From: Lewinellaceae bacterium
Lineage (GTDB): Bacteria > Bacteroidota > Bacteroidia > Chitinophagales > Saprospiraceae
Direction: 5' to 3'
Length of the DNA stretch: 64,000 bases
Assembly (NCBI GenBank): GCA_020636355.1
Contig: JACJYB010000006.1
Span: 248,001 to 312,000, forward strand
Both the position numbers and the translations under genes were made by a program. Below are positions 27,300 through 35,714 of the stretch, piece by piece (the first letter of the stretch is position 1; the number at the start of each line of letters is the position of its first letter). Under the pieces are notes generated by a model that searched no databases, was not told where the DNA came from, and saw only the letters and a list, made by a program, of their open reading frames with translations.

Positions 27300-28088
27300 C
27301 TATTCCTCTTCGTTTGAAGAAGGTTGTACCAGCTGATCCTCCGGGTTTACTTCGTCCGGTTCACGTGGTTCCAGCCAGAAATTATTATATCCCTCCCGGA
27401 TGGTGATGTGGACCATCTGCTGATTGACCAATTCCAGGAGTGCCAGAAAGGTCACGATGGCATGGATCCGGTTGGTACATTGATCGAAGATATCCTGAAA
27501 TGAGGCTTTTCTGCCTATGCGTACGGAAGATAGAATGAACTCCTGTTGGTCCTGGATGGTGTATTCGTAACGCGCGATGCGATGTACTACTGTTTTCTCC
27601 GCATTAAAGCGAGCCATCACCTGTTCAAACGCTTTTAACAATTTGAACAGGGTAAGTGATTCCAGCTCGACATCCACCAGTGCCCGGGTCGCCATTTGCC
27701 GGAGTTCCTGATTCACATTTCCCCGGCCAAATTTTCCGGCCTGGTCTTCTTCCATCTCACGGAGCTCATCCAGAACGCTTTTATAACGCTTGTACTCCAG
27801 TAAGCGCTCCACGAGTTCCTGGCGTGGGTCGATCTCTTGTCCTTCTTCATCCAGCGGCTTTCTTGGAATCAGCATCTTGGCTTTGATGCGCATGAGTGTT
27901 GCCGCCAAAAGGATAAATTCACTGGCAACATCGACGTTAAGTTTTTCCAGATGCCGGATGTACTCCAGGAAGTCATTGGTTATCTTGGCAATAGGAATGT
28001 CATTGATATCCAACTCATCCCTTTCGATGAAGAACAGAAGCAGGTCAAAGGGACCTTCGAATTGTTGTATTTTAACCGTGTAGGACAT
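27300..28088 (-). CDS. scpA: Segregation and condensation protein A
   Basis: About 262 residues. The kleisin ScpA is recognised by the N-terminal TVKIQQFEGPFDLLLFFIERDELDINDIPIAKIT and LEKLNVDVASEFILLAATLMRIKAKMLIP blocks, and the C-terminal winged helix IHAIVTFLALLELVNQQMVHI. ScpA bridges the SMC heads with ScpB in chromosome condensation. ScpB is not in the window; in Bacteroidota the genes are often separate. The ATG at 28088 is chosen over a TTG three codons upstream. A TACTTTTG box ends only 8 bp before that ATG, so a leaderless or very short leader is possible. Confidence 0.95.
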   Translation of the reverse strand: MSYTVKIQQFEGPFDLLLFFIERDELDINDIPIAKITNDFLEYIRHLEKLNVDVASEFILLAATLMRIKAKMLIPRKPLDEEGQEIDPRQELVERLLEYKRYKSVLDELREMEEDQAGKFGRGNVNQELRQMATRALVDVELESLTLFKLLKAFEQVMARFNAEKTVVHRIARYEYTIQDQQEFILSSVRIGRKASFQDIFDQCTNRIHAIVTFLALLELVNQQMVHITIREGYNNFWLEPREPDEVNPEDQLVQPSSNEEE

Positions 28089-28101
28089 GGACCACAAAAG
28101 T

Positions 28102-28121
28102 AATGTTGAATATTGAATGTT
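28102..28121. repeat. Short heptanucleotide repeat AATGTTG/AATATTG upstream of scpA
   Basis: Nearly three copies of a 7-base unit (AATGTTG, AATATTG, AATGTT) lie in the divergent region between scpA and the YjbR gene. The same heptad recurs in tandem at 33036-33067. Confidence 0.6.
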
Positions 28122-28185
28122 ATGTGGTCAATGGATATTTGTTTGTCCCGATGCTTGACGAAGCTTATCATTGTCGAACTTCTTA

Positions 28186-28500
28186 ATGCAAATTATGACC
28201 ATCGAAGCATTCAATGAAATGGCTCTAAGCTTTCCCGGAACCAGCAAAAAGCCTCATTTTGATCGCCAGGCATTCCGGACAACAAGAAAAATTTATGTCA
28301 CGCTGCACGAAGAGTCCGCCTCGATTAATGTAAAGCTGACTCCGGAAACCCAATCGGTCTATGCTGGAATCAATCCTTCCATCATCTTTCCTGTACCCAA
28401 CAAATGGGGACAGCAGGGATGGACCACTGTGGATCTGATGCATACCCCGGAGGAGTTAATCCATGAAATGGTGCACATAGCTTACGAGGAAGCCTTATAA
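28186..28500 (+). CDS. MmcQ/YjbR-family DNA-binding-like protein
   Basis: A roughly 105-residue YjbR-type protein: IEAFNEMALSFPGTSKKPHFDRQAF, then YVTLHEESASINVKLTPE, and KWGQQGWTTVDLMHTPEELIHEMVHIAYEEA. The YjbR fold is a 'double-wing' alpha/beta structure thought to bind DNA. Two ATG codons (28186 and 28195) are both reasonable; the upstream one is listed. Divergent from scpA. A symmetric terminator separates it from the converging porin gene. Confidence 0.88.
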   Translation: MQIMTIEAFNEMALSFPGTSKKPHFDRQAFRTTRKIYVTLHEESASINVKLTPETQSVYAGINPSIIFPVPNKWGQQGWTTVDLMHTPEELIHEMVHIAYEEAL

Positions 28501-28503
28501 AAA

Positions 28504-28536
28504 AAAGGTTGCAGGAGCCTCACTCCTCCAACCTTT
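28504..28536. terminator. Bidirectional terminator between YjbR and porin genes
   Basis: AAAGGTTG (28504-28511) pairs with CAACCTTT (28529-28536) and AGGAG with CTCCT inside, separated by one C/C mismatch, around a CCTCA loop. The stem is flanked by an A-run on the left (terminating the minus-strand gene) and a T/C-rich right side. It serves the converging genes at 28186 and 28575. Confidence 0.8.
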
Positions 28537-28574
28537 CCCATTATAAGATTTATTCCGGACCTGTATCCGCCAGG

Positions 28575-30032
28575 TCAAAATTTGATCCCCAGGGTTCCCA
28601 TGACCAGATGTTGCTGGGTGGTATTTTCGATGTTTTGGCCAGGACCTTCAATCAGTTGATACGGACTGTAATCCGAACGGTCGTGCTGATAGCGGTAGGC
28701 CACGTCAAAAAACACCTTGTTTCCCCGAACTCCGGCACCGGTGGAAAAACCGGTATTATATCCGGTCTCAGAGCTATACGGGTTGTTTGCGACCTGAATG
28801 CCACCGCGTACACGGAAGTAACCCAGAACCCATTCCGCACCGGCCCGCACCTGATACCCATTCTGAAGCGCATCCTGGATCTGGGCATTCAGCTCGCCTT
28901 CATAGATCTTATCATCCTTAAACCGGAACTTGGCATTTTGGTATGGCACCCAGGCCAGTTCTGTTGAGATGAAGCCATTTTTACCCAGCAATATACCCAC
29001 GCCGAGTTGCGCGCGCATAGGCAACACATAGGAATAACTGTATTCACCCTGCGGTGAATTTTCCGTATTCGTCTGGATATTATTGTCTTCCTGGTAGGAA
29101 AAGGTCAAATCGGTCGTATACGTGTCATTAAGCTTAATCACGGAAGGCGTATGAAAGGATGCTCCGACCCGGACTTGTTCATTGAGCAGATAGGTGGCTC
29201 CAAACTTGGCATGAATGCCCGAGCCGTCGGTACGCACATATTCCTCAAACTGAAGTTGTTCAAAATAGGGTATTTCATTTTGGTCGTCGTCTTCCTGATA
29301 GGTCTTACGTACTTCGTAATTGACAAATGGAATATTGACCGTTGCGCCTATGAGCAATTTTTCATCGTAATTCGCTCCAAGTCCTATAAGTAGTTCACTC
29401 ATTCCCCCGCTGGCAGAAACAACCTGTTGTTTACTGGTTACTGCCGAAGGGTTCAGATCGTAATCGCTTTCGTATTGATAGTTCTCATCAAAGTCATAAA
29501 TCGCGCCGGTCACATAAGCTGGCAGGGTCTCAAAGGACCCCAGGGCATCAGGTGGCAAGTACGAGGCTTGTTGCACCCATCGCTGGGTGATGGATCCGGT
29601 GGAGCGACCCATGATGGAAAAATTACGGTTGTAATTGGCCAGGCGGTTGAGACCTATGGCAAAGTTGGAGGTCTTCCACTTACCACGTTGTGGCCGCGTA
29701 ACGGAAACAAGTCCTACGTTGTTAATCAGAAATTTGTTGGTTTGATCGGTGGCGCTACCGGTTCCGGACAAAAATTTGGAATTTACCGACAGGCCGGAGA
29801 ATGCCGGCGTAAAATTAAATTCTGACCAGCGGAAAGCGCCGATACCGGCCGGATTCTGTGACAGGGCTCCGAAATCTGCGCCCATTACGCCCATGGAACT
29901 ACCAACGCCGACATGACGGGCGGTTCCGGTTGGATTAATGGCTGCAAAACGGGCGGCGTCGTTGATGGTTTGTGCGTTGGCTATGCCTGCCACCAGGCAC
30001 CATACCAGCACCCAATGATACGGTTTCATCAT
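28575..30032 (-). CDS. OMPP1/FadL/TodX-family outer membrane protein
   Basis: About 485 residues. Start chosen at the ATG at 30032, which begins the signal peptide (MMKPYHWVLVWCLVAGIANA). The mature N-terminus shows the hydrophobic-channel signature: DAARFAAINPTGTARHVGVG, then GADFGALSQNPAGIGAFRWSEF, the hatch-like 'NPAG' motif typical of FadL/TodX proteins. The rest alternates aromatic beta-strands and ends in an aromatic/phenylalanine-terminated strand (MGTLGIKF), as expected for BAM-dependent barrels. It should import hydrophobic compounds such as fatty acids or aromatics; specificity unknown. Confidence 0.9.
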   Translation of the reverse strand: MMKPYHWVLVWCLVAGIANAQTINDAARFAAINPTGTARHVGVGSSMGVMGADFGALSQNPAGIGAFRWSEFNFTPAFSGLSVNSKFLSGTGSATDQTNKFLINNVGLVSVTRPQRGKWKTSNFAIGLNRLANYNRNFSIMGRSTGSITQRWVQQASYLPPDALGSFETLPAYVTGAIYDFDENYQYESDYDLNPSAVTSKQQVVSASGGMSELLIGLGANYDEKLLIGATVNIPFVNYEVRKTYQEDDDQNEIPYFEQLQFEEYVRTDGSGIHAKFGATYLLNEQVRVGASFHTPSVIKLNDTYTTDLTFSYQEDNNIQTNTENSPQGEYSYSYVLPMRAQLGVGILLGKNGFISTELAWVPYQNAKFRFKDDKIYEGELNAQIQDALQNGYQVRAGAEWVLGYFRVRGGIQVANNPYSSETGYNTGFSTGAGVRGNKVFFDVAYRYQHDRSDYSPYQLIEGPGQNIENTTQQHLVMGTLGIKF

Positions 30033-30050
30033 GCTATGGATTCGTGCTAG

Positions 30051-30095
30051 AAAAAAGGGTGGAACAATGATAATTCTCACTATTCCACCCCTTTT
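30051..30095 (-). terminator. Rho-independent terminator of the Tyr/Ser-rich gene
   Basis: On the minus strand an AAAAGGGGTGGAA arm (30095-30083) pairs with TTCCACCC-TTTT (30064-30053) around an 18-base loop and ends in a T6 run. It lies just after the stop of the gene at 30117 and before the porin start. Confidence 0.75.
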
Positions 30096-30116
30096 GTATA
30101 TACAATGATACTATTC

Positions 30117-31337
30117 TTAATGGTCGTTGTGTCCCCGGGGTGAATTGCTGCTGCTGCTTCTTGGCGAGGAGTTGGAAGATGAAGAAGAGCGTGAAGGGCT
30201 CATAGACGGAGAGCTGCTCCGTGTCGGCGTTGACGGGCGGTAGGTGCTACTTCCCGAACGGTTCATGCTTGGGCTGCTGCTACGCGGTGAATAACTCGGA
30301 CTGCTGCTGCGCGTCGTGTTGTAGGTACGCGGTGAGCTTGAAGTTGTCGTACTTCTCCGGTAGGACGGGCTGGAACTCGTGCGCTGGCTACCGGAACGGT
30401 AGGTCGGCGTATTTGAAGTTCTTGGTGCCACCTGCGGGCTTCTTGATGTCGTCGTAGTCCGGGGTGATGCAGTCGATCCCTGACGGGTGCCGGAATAGCC
30501 ATCCGTCCTGCGGGTCGGGTTATATACCCTGTCCTGATCGGAAGTCCTTGCTTGTGTGCGCGGGCTCACGACCCCACTGCGCTCATTGCCTGTGCGGCGA
30601 TTTACAACCGTTGATCCCTGGTTAGCTGTGCTTAACCCAGGATTGAGGCCATTATTGGTGCGGCGAGGTGTTGAGACAACCGTTCCGCGGTCGTTGACTC
30701 CGATCCGGCGGGAACCGTAATAAGAACCGCGACTGCTCCCTGCATCGGTATTGCGGTAATTGTTATAGCCTCCATAATAACCATAATTGGAATAGCCGTA
30801 TGGAGAGTAGGCATACGATGGTCCACACCAGGTGTTCCATCCGGACCCGTAATATCCATAGGAGCTAAAGGGGCTATAAAAGCTGGAATAACGGCCATAT
30901 CCCCAGGGAGAATAATAACTCCACGGACTGGAATAGGAATCCCATCCATAACCATAACCGTAAGGATTCCATGCCGTAAACAGGCTGGGCCGGTAATAGC
31001 GGCTTCCGAAAAACAGATTCAGATTGACGCCTGAACGACTGTAGGAAGAATAAAACGGATCGTAATAACTATAATCCATGTAGTAAGGAGAATAATAGCT
31101 AAACCCTGCCGTAGGATGATAGAATCTGCGAATCCGCTGGGTATAGTAGTAATCGTAATCGTCGTAGTAATCGTATGCCTCGTCATCGTAGGCATAGTCA
31201 TCATTCGGATATTCCTCATTATACGATACCGTGTACGACGCATCCATATCCGGATCGTAATACAGGTCATCGGTTTGTGCATAGGACACACCCCCGAAGA
31301 CAAGAACCAATAAGGAAAGTAACCATGTGTTTTTCAT
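30117..31337 (-). CDS. Secreted Tyr-rich/Ser-Arg-rich low-complexity protein
   Basis: About 406 residues, starting at the ATG at 31337 that opens a signal peptide (MKNTWLLSLLVLVFGGVSYA). The mature protein has an acidic-tyrosine segment (DDYAYDDEAYDYYDDYDYYY), then a Tyr/Gly/Ser/Trp-rich region, and a basic C-terminal third built of Ser-Pro-Arg-Thr motifs (SSSPSYSPRSSSPS). There is no enzyme domain and almost no hydrophobic core: it should be intrinsically disordered. A surface or matrix protein, perhaps with adhesive behaviour like other Tyr/Ser-rich secreted proteins, is plausible. I do not recognise a family. The translated opposite strand is an artefact of codon bias. Confidence 0.8.
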   Translation of the reverse strand: MKNTWLLSLLVLVFGGVSYAQTDDLYYDPDMDASYTVSYNEEYPNDDYAYDDEAYDYYDDYDYYYTQRIRRFYHPTAGFSYYSPYYMDYSYYDPFYSSYSRSGVNLNLFFGSRYYRPSLFTAWNPYGYGYGWDSYSSPWSYYSPWGYGRYSSFYSPFSSYGYYGSGWNTWCGPSYAYSPYGYSNYGYYGGYNNYRNTDAGSSRGSYYGSRRIGVNDRGTVVSTPRRTNNGLNPGLSTANQGSTVVNRRTGNERSGVVSPRTQARTSDQDRVYNPTRRTDGYSGTRQGSTASPRTTTTSRSPQVAPRTSNTPTYRSGSQRTSSSPSYRRSTTTSSSPRTYNTTRSSSPSYSPRSSSPSMNRSGSSTYRPSTPTRSSSPSMSPSRSSSSSNSSPRSSSSNSPRGHNDH

Positions 31338-31564
31338 TGTGATAGGATTTAAGAACATCGTATAATACCCGGACAATGTATAATGTGCAATTTATTACTT
31401 TTATGCCGTTTTTTCTGTTAATATCCGTTAAAGTAAGTTCTTGACACGTTATCAATTGTTAAGAGCGCACCTTTGAACGCTATCATTAAGACGTAAATAG
31501 AGCCGGGTTAGTTCCGATGATAACATAAATTTAACCTGGCCAGGCAATTGGAAATCAATGATCT

Positions 31565-33031
31565 ATGAGTAAAGGCATCACTTCGAGAACGGACAATTAT
31601 TCACAATGGTATCTGGACATCGTCAAGCGGGCCGACCTGGCTGACAACTCGGCGGTGAGAGGATGTATGGTCATCAAACCACATGGTTATGCCATCTGGG
31701 AAAATATGAAATCCGCACTGGATCAAATGTTCAAGGAGACCGGCCATGTCAACGCCTATTTTCCTTTATTCATCCCAAAAAGTTTCCTTAGCCGCGAAGC
31801 GGAACACGTAGAAGGATTTGCCAAGGAATGTGCCGTGGTGACGCATCATCGCCTCAAAAATGATCCCAACGGAAGCGGTCTGATCGTGGATCCTGACGCT
31901 AAGCTGGAGGAAGAGCTGGTCGTCCGGCCGACTTCGGAAACAATCATCTGGAATACCTATAAAGACTGGATTCAATCGTACCGGGATCTTCCATTGCTGA
32001 TCAATCAATGGGCCAATGTTGTCCGGTGGGAGATGCGTACCCGCCCTTTTCTGCGCACGGCGGAGTTTTTATGGCAGGAAGGACATACAGCGCATGCCAG
32101 CCGTCAGGAAGCCATCGAAGAAGCAGAGCGTATCCATGAAATCTATGCCCGGTTTGCCGAGGATTTTATGGCCATGCCGGTCATCAAAGGCCGCAAGACT
32201 GCCAATGAGCGATTTGCAGGTGCCGAAGAAACCTACACCATCGAAGCACTGATGCAGGATGGCAAAGCACTCCAGGCCGGGACCAGCCATTTTTTGGGTC
32301 AGAATTTTGCGAAAGCATTTGACGTACGGTTTCTCAATGAGAGCAACCAGGAAGATTATGTCTGGGCTACCTCCTGGGGGGTCTCTACCCGCCTGGTCGG
32401 AGGAATGATCATGACCCATTCGGATGATGACGGTCTGATCGTGCCGCCCAAACTGGCGCCATTGCAGGTGATCATCGTACCGATCCCCAAGCCTGCCCCG
32501 GAACTGAATGAAGTAGCCGAAAAAGTGATGCGGGCCTTGCGGGATAAAGGGATTTCCGTCAAGTATGATATGGATATGAAAAACCGTCCTGGATTTAAAT
32601 TCGCCGAATACGAGTTAAAAGGTATTCCGGTGCGCATAGGGATGGGCATGCGGGATCTGGAGAACAATCAGCTCGAGGTAGCCCGCCGGGATACCAAATC
32701 AAAGAGCATGGTTCCTATCGAAGGGATTGGCGACTATGTCCGTCAATTACTGGACGAGATCCAGGCCAATCTTTTCCAACAGGCAGTACAATACCGAGCC
32801 GAGCATATGACAGAAGTAAATGACTGGAAAACATTTACGGAAGTACTTGAGGAAAAAGGAGGATTTGCTTCGGCGCACTGGGATGGCACAACGGAAACAG
32901 AACTTGAGATCAAGGAAAAAACCAAGGCCACCATACGATGCATTCCTCTGGACGCCAAAGAAGAATCCGGCACCTGCATCCTGACAGGGAAGCCTTCGCA
33001 AGGAAGAGTTTTGTTTGCGAAAGCATACTAA
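31565..33031 (+). CDS. proS: Proline--tRNA ligase (short, archaeal/eukaryote-like type)
   Basis: A 488-residue class II aminoacyl-tRNA synthetase charging tRNA-Pro. Motif 2 region VVRWEMRTRPFLRTAEFLWQEGHTAHAS and the TSETIIWNTYKDWI proline-site segment are characteristic; motif 3 (SWGVSTRLVGGMIMTHSDDDGLIVPPKLAP) and the anticodon-binding domain (QVIIVPIPKPAPEL) follow. The C-terminus ends ...RVLFAKAY, with residues TCILTGKP that stand where the zinc-binding-like domain of archaeal-type enzymes is. It lacks the long editing insert of E. coli-type ProRS. An essential housekeeping gene; intact, starts at ATG 31565. Confidence 0.96.
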   Translation: MSKGITSRTDNYSQWYLDIVKRADLADNSAVRGCMVIKPHGYAIWENMKSALDQMFKETGHVNAYFPLFIPKSFLSREAEHVEGFAKECAVVTHHRLKNDPNGSGLIVDPDAKLEEELVVRPTSETIIWNTYKDWIQSYRDLPLLINQWANVVRWEMRTRPFLRTAEFLWQEGHTAHASRQEAIEEAERIHEIYARFAEDFMAMPVIKGRKTANERFAGAEETYTIEALMQDGKALQAGTSHFLGQNFAKAFDVRFLNESNQEDYVWATSWGVSTRLVGGMIMTHSDDDGLIVPPKLAPLQVIIVPIPKPAPELNEVAEKVMRALRDKGISVKYDMDMKNRPGFKFAEYELKGIPVRIGMGMRDLENNQLEVARRDTKSKSMVPIEGIGDYVRQLLDEIQANLFQQAVQYRAEHMTEVNDWKTFTEVLEEKGGFASAHWDGTTETELEIKEKTKATIRCIPLDAKEESGTCILTGKPSQGRVLFAKAY

Positions 33032-33035
33032 AAGA

Positions 33036-33067
33036 AATGTTGAATGTTGAATGTTGAGTGTTGAATG
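33036..33067 (+). repeat. Tandem heptanucleotide repeat reaching into the GH43 start codon
   Basis: Three perfect AATGTTG units, one AGTGTTG and a partial AATG occupy 33036-33067, between the proS stop and the GH43 gene. The final partial unit supplies the GH43 ATG (33065). Confidence 0.85.
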
Positions 33068-35158
33068 GAAGGGCAAGGCTTTAAATTGATTCTCCTCAGA
33101 TGCTTTATCCTGGTAATGGCTCTCCCCTTCCAGGCACCCGCCCAATCAACCTGGATGGCCGATAATGGCAACGGTACTTATTCCAACCCTATTTTTTACG
33201 AAGAATTTTCCGATCCGGACATGATCCGGGTGGGCGACGATTATTACCTGACCGGAACGACCATGCACACCATGCCCGGTCTGCCCGTGCTCCATTCCCG
33301 TGATCTGGTTAACTGGGAATTACTCACCTATGCCATACCGCGACTGGATCTGGGACCGGAAATGCGCCTGGAAGACGGACAGGATATGTATGGACAAGGT
33401 ATCTGGGCGCCTTGTCTTCGTTATCATAATGGAATATATTACATAATATCAAATGTAAACAAGCATGGTACCCAGCTTTTTACGGCTACCAATCCGGCTG
33501 GGCCGTGGAGTCATCAGCAAATGCGGGCTCACCTGCATGATGTCACCGTACTCTTTGACGATGATGATAAAATTTATGCCGTATGGGGCTACAATGAAGT
33601 GAAAATGGCCCAGCTGACGCCGGACCTGATGGACGTAATTCCCGGAACGGAGCAGGTCATTATTCCTGCCGGCAGCGGTGCCGGTGAAGGCAGCCACATC
33701 TATAAGATAGCCGGCAAATACTACATCACCAATACCAATTACGATCCGGTCTGTTATCAGGTTTGTCTGCGCGCTGACAAGCCGTACGGACCTTACGAAG
33801 TTCGGGTGATCAGTGCAGAAGAAAATCTGGGCGAGGCACAGCGATTGCGCATTTTCAATACCCAGGCCGGGCCTCCTTTTCCCATCATTCGTTATCCGGA
33901 AAATTATGTGGGTTGCATCCCCATGCATCAGGGCGGGATCGTCCAGGTTCAGTCCGGCGATTGGTGGGGTTGGTCTATGTTGGATTACAATTCTGTAGGC
34001 AGGGTTACAGCCCTCTCGCCGGTAACCTGGGAAGATGGCTGGCCCTATTTTGGATTACCCGGCAACCTGACCAGGACCCCACGAAAATGGGTTAAACCCA
34101 ACACCGGATTTACTTCCCCCCGGCAGGCCCCGTTCGAGCGAAACGACGACTTTGATGGCCCAGCGCTGAAAAATAGCTGGCAGTGGAATCATGCTCCCCG
34201 CGATGATAAATGGTCGCTCAGCGAGCGTCCCGGATACCTGCGACTCCATACGCTACCAGCGGAAAATTTCTGGCATGCCCGCAATAGTCTGACCCAACGC
34301 GGCATCGGCCCGGAATCCATTGCCGCGATCGAAGTAGAAACCGGCCACCTGCAGGATGGTGATGTCGCCGGCCTGGCACTGTTAAACCTGCCTTATGCCT
34401 GGGTAGGCATCACTCAATCAAAGGGAGAAAAATTGCTGCGCTTTTTTGATCAACAAACCGGATCACAGATCAACATACCCCTCAAAAATGGCACCGTCTG
34501 GCTACAGGTACACGCAAATTTTAAGCACGATTGGGGACAGTTCAGCTATAGTTTGGATGGCAACAAATTTATCGAGATCGGGGATAGGGTCGAACTACCC
34601 TACCAATTAAAGACTTTTCAGGGGGTACGGTATGCCTTGTTTGCTTTCAATGAGGACGGAAAGGAAGGCGGTTATGCCGATTTTAATCAAATGTCGGTTG
34701 AAGAACCACGTCATCTACCGCTTACGCAGCCTATTCCCTATGACTCCGTCATATCATTAACGAATCTGGCTGACTCCACGGTGCTGGTTAACTGGCGTAA
34801 TCACCTCAGACCGGTTGATCCGAACAGTCCATTCACTCGCGATCATGCATCCGGTTTTCAGGTTCTGGACCGGGGCAACGGCCGTATTGCGCTTCAATCG
34901 GTATCCAGTGGCGGATATGTGACTGTGAAAGGACAGGCCGGCATGGCGGAAGTACGCATCGAGCAGGCCGACCAGGGGGATGCTTCGACCTTCCAGTGGG
35001 TAGACCTGTTGGACGGCACAATTGTACTAATGTCTCTTTACAACCACTGCTATCTGAACGTGGATCCGGGAGCCGGTAGTCTTTGTTCAGCCGACGCCAA
35101 AGGTGCACAACCCGATCGGAAAGGTGGTGCATGCTTTAGCTGGAAGACGATGAAATAG
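33065..35158 (+). CDS. GH43 glycosidase with DUF1349-like and fascin-like domains
   Basis: A 697-residue secreted enzyme. After a signal peptide (residues 1-27) the five-bladed GH43 propeller covers 30-330: NPIFYEEFSDPDMIRVGDDYYL with the catalytic-base Asp, LHDVTVLFDDDDKIYAVWG with the supporting Asp, and GSGAGEGSHIYKI with the acid Glu. Residues 355-560 are a jelly-roll (DUF1349-like) domain. The last 120 residues form a fascin/beta-trefoil-like module (ALQSVSSGGYVTVKGQ; LMSLYNHCYLNVD). The family includes beta-xylosidases and alpha-L-arabinofuranosidases. It is not linked to the SusC/D pair 12 kb away. Its start codon overlaps a tandem repeat. Confidence 0.92.
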   Translation: MEGQGFKLILLRCFILVMALPFQAPAQSTWMADNGNGTYSNPIFYEEFSDPDMIRVGDDYYLTGTTMHTMPGLPVLHSRDLVNWELLTYAIPRLDLGPEMRLEDGQDMYGQGIWAPCLRYHNGIYYIISNVNKHGTQLFTATNPAGPWSHQQMRAHLHDVTVLFDDDDKIYAVWGYNEVKMAQLTPDLMDVIPGTEQVIIPAGSGAGEGSHIYKIAGKYYITNTNYDPVCYQVCLRADKPYGPYEVRVISAEENLGEAQRLRIFNTQAGPPFPIIRYPENYVGCIPMHQGGIVQVQSGDWWGWSMLDYNSVGRVTALSPVTWEDGWPYFGLPGNLTRTPRKWVKPNTGFTSPRQAPFERNDDFDGPALKNSWQWNHAPRDDKWSLSERPGYLRLHTLPAENFWHARNSLTQRGIGPESIAAIEVETGHLQDGDVAGLALLNLPYAWVGITQSKGEKLLRFFDQQTGSQINIPLKNGTVWLQVHANFKHDWGQFSYSLDGNKFIEIGDRVELPYQLKTFQGVRYALFAFNEDGKEGGYADFNQMSVEEPRHLPLTQPIPYDSVISLTNLADSTVLVNWRNHLRPVDPNSPFTRDHASGFQVLDRGNGRIALQSVSSGGYVTVKGQAGMAEVRIEQADQGDASTFQWVDLLDGTIVLMSLYNHCYLNVDPGAGSLCSADAKGAQPDRKGGACFSWKTMK

Positions 35159-35186
35159 TCTACCCAGATTTTTAGTCAGCACCTGG

Positions 35187-35630
35187 TTAATCCCATACAA
35201 ACTTCCAGCTTCCATCCGATTGTCTACGCCAAACGGTGTGAAAATAGCCGTGAGATTCGATTTTCTGTCCAGCCGTATCCACAGCAGAAAAAGAATAGGG
35301 CCCATAGGTGTAACCAAGCTCTCCGCTGGCCGCAACATCCACAAAATCAGGGCTCCAGGTAAGGTGTACATCCGTCAAAGTCTGATCAGCATAATAAGCA
35401 TCGATCGCCTCCTTTCCCCGGATCAATTGGTTTCCGCGCAACATCACGGCGCTGGAGTCGGCAAAATGTACAAAAGCTGTTCGTATGCCTTCCTCCGCGG
35501 CCAGATCATTAAATTCTTTTTCTGCCTGGCGAATCTCATTCTTACGCTCTTGTTGATCGATGGCCGCATCGGGATTACTGCATGAGACCAGAAATGAAAG
35601 CAGCAATATTCCCCAAAAAAGATTTTGCAT
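35187..35630 (-). CDS. DUF4440-type lipoprotein
   Basis: A 147-residue lipoprotein (signal MQNLFWGILLLSFLVSC, Cys 17) with an NTF2-like DUF4440 domain: EKEFNDLAAEEGIRTAFVHFADSSAVML, a GKEAIDAYYADQTLTDVHLTW block, the invariant-looking ASGELGYTYGPYSF and a final RRQSDGSWKFVWD strand pair. It is the closest relative in the window of the lipoprotein at 2266-2730 (both have the GYTYG segment and W-K ending). Convergent with the GH43 gene, 28 bp apart; role unknown. Confidence 0.85.
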   Translation of the reverse strand: MQNLFWGILLLSFLVSCSNPDAAIDQQERKNEIRQAEKEFNDLAAEEGIRTAFVHFADSSAVMLRGNQLIRGKEAIDAYYADQTLTDVHLTWSPDFVDVAASGELGYTYGPYSFSAVDTAGQKIESHGYFHTVWRRQSDGSWKFVWD

Positions 35631-35714
35631 TTTTTATTTCCAAAGGTATGTCACCCTAAGACACTCATTGAAAATTAGTGATAAAATGCATGAAAATAGG
35701 GTAACTTGGATTGT

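Noticed and set aside
30221..31303. Several long open frames opposite the Tyr/Ser-rich gene and in its other frames
   Set aside because: They mirror the biased codons of the low-complexity gene and have Ile/Met/Thr or Arg-rich artificial composition.
33036..33067. Heptad repeat as a CRISPR array
   Set aside because: The units are 7 bases with no spacers; no cas genes anywhere in the window.
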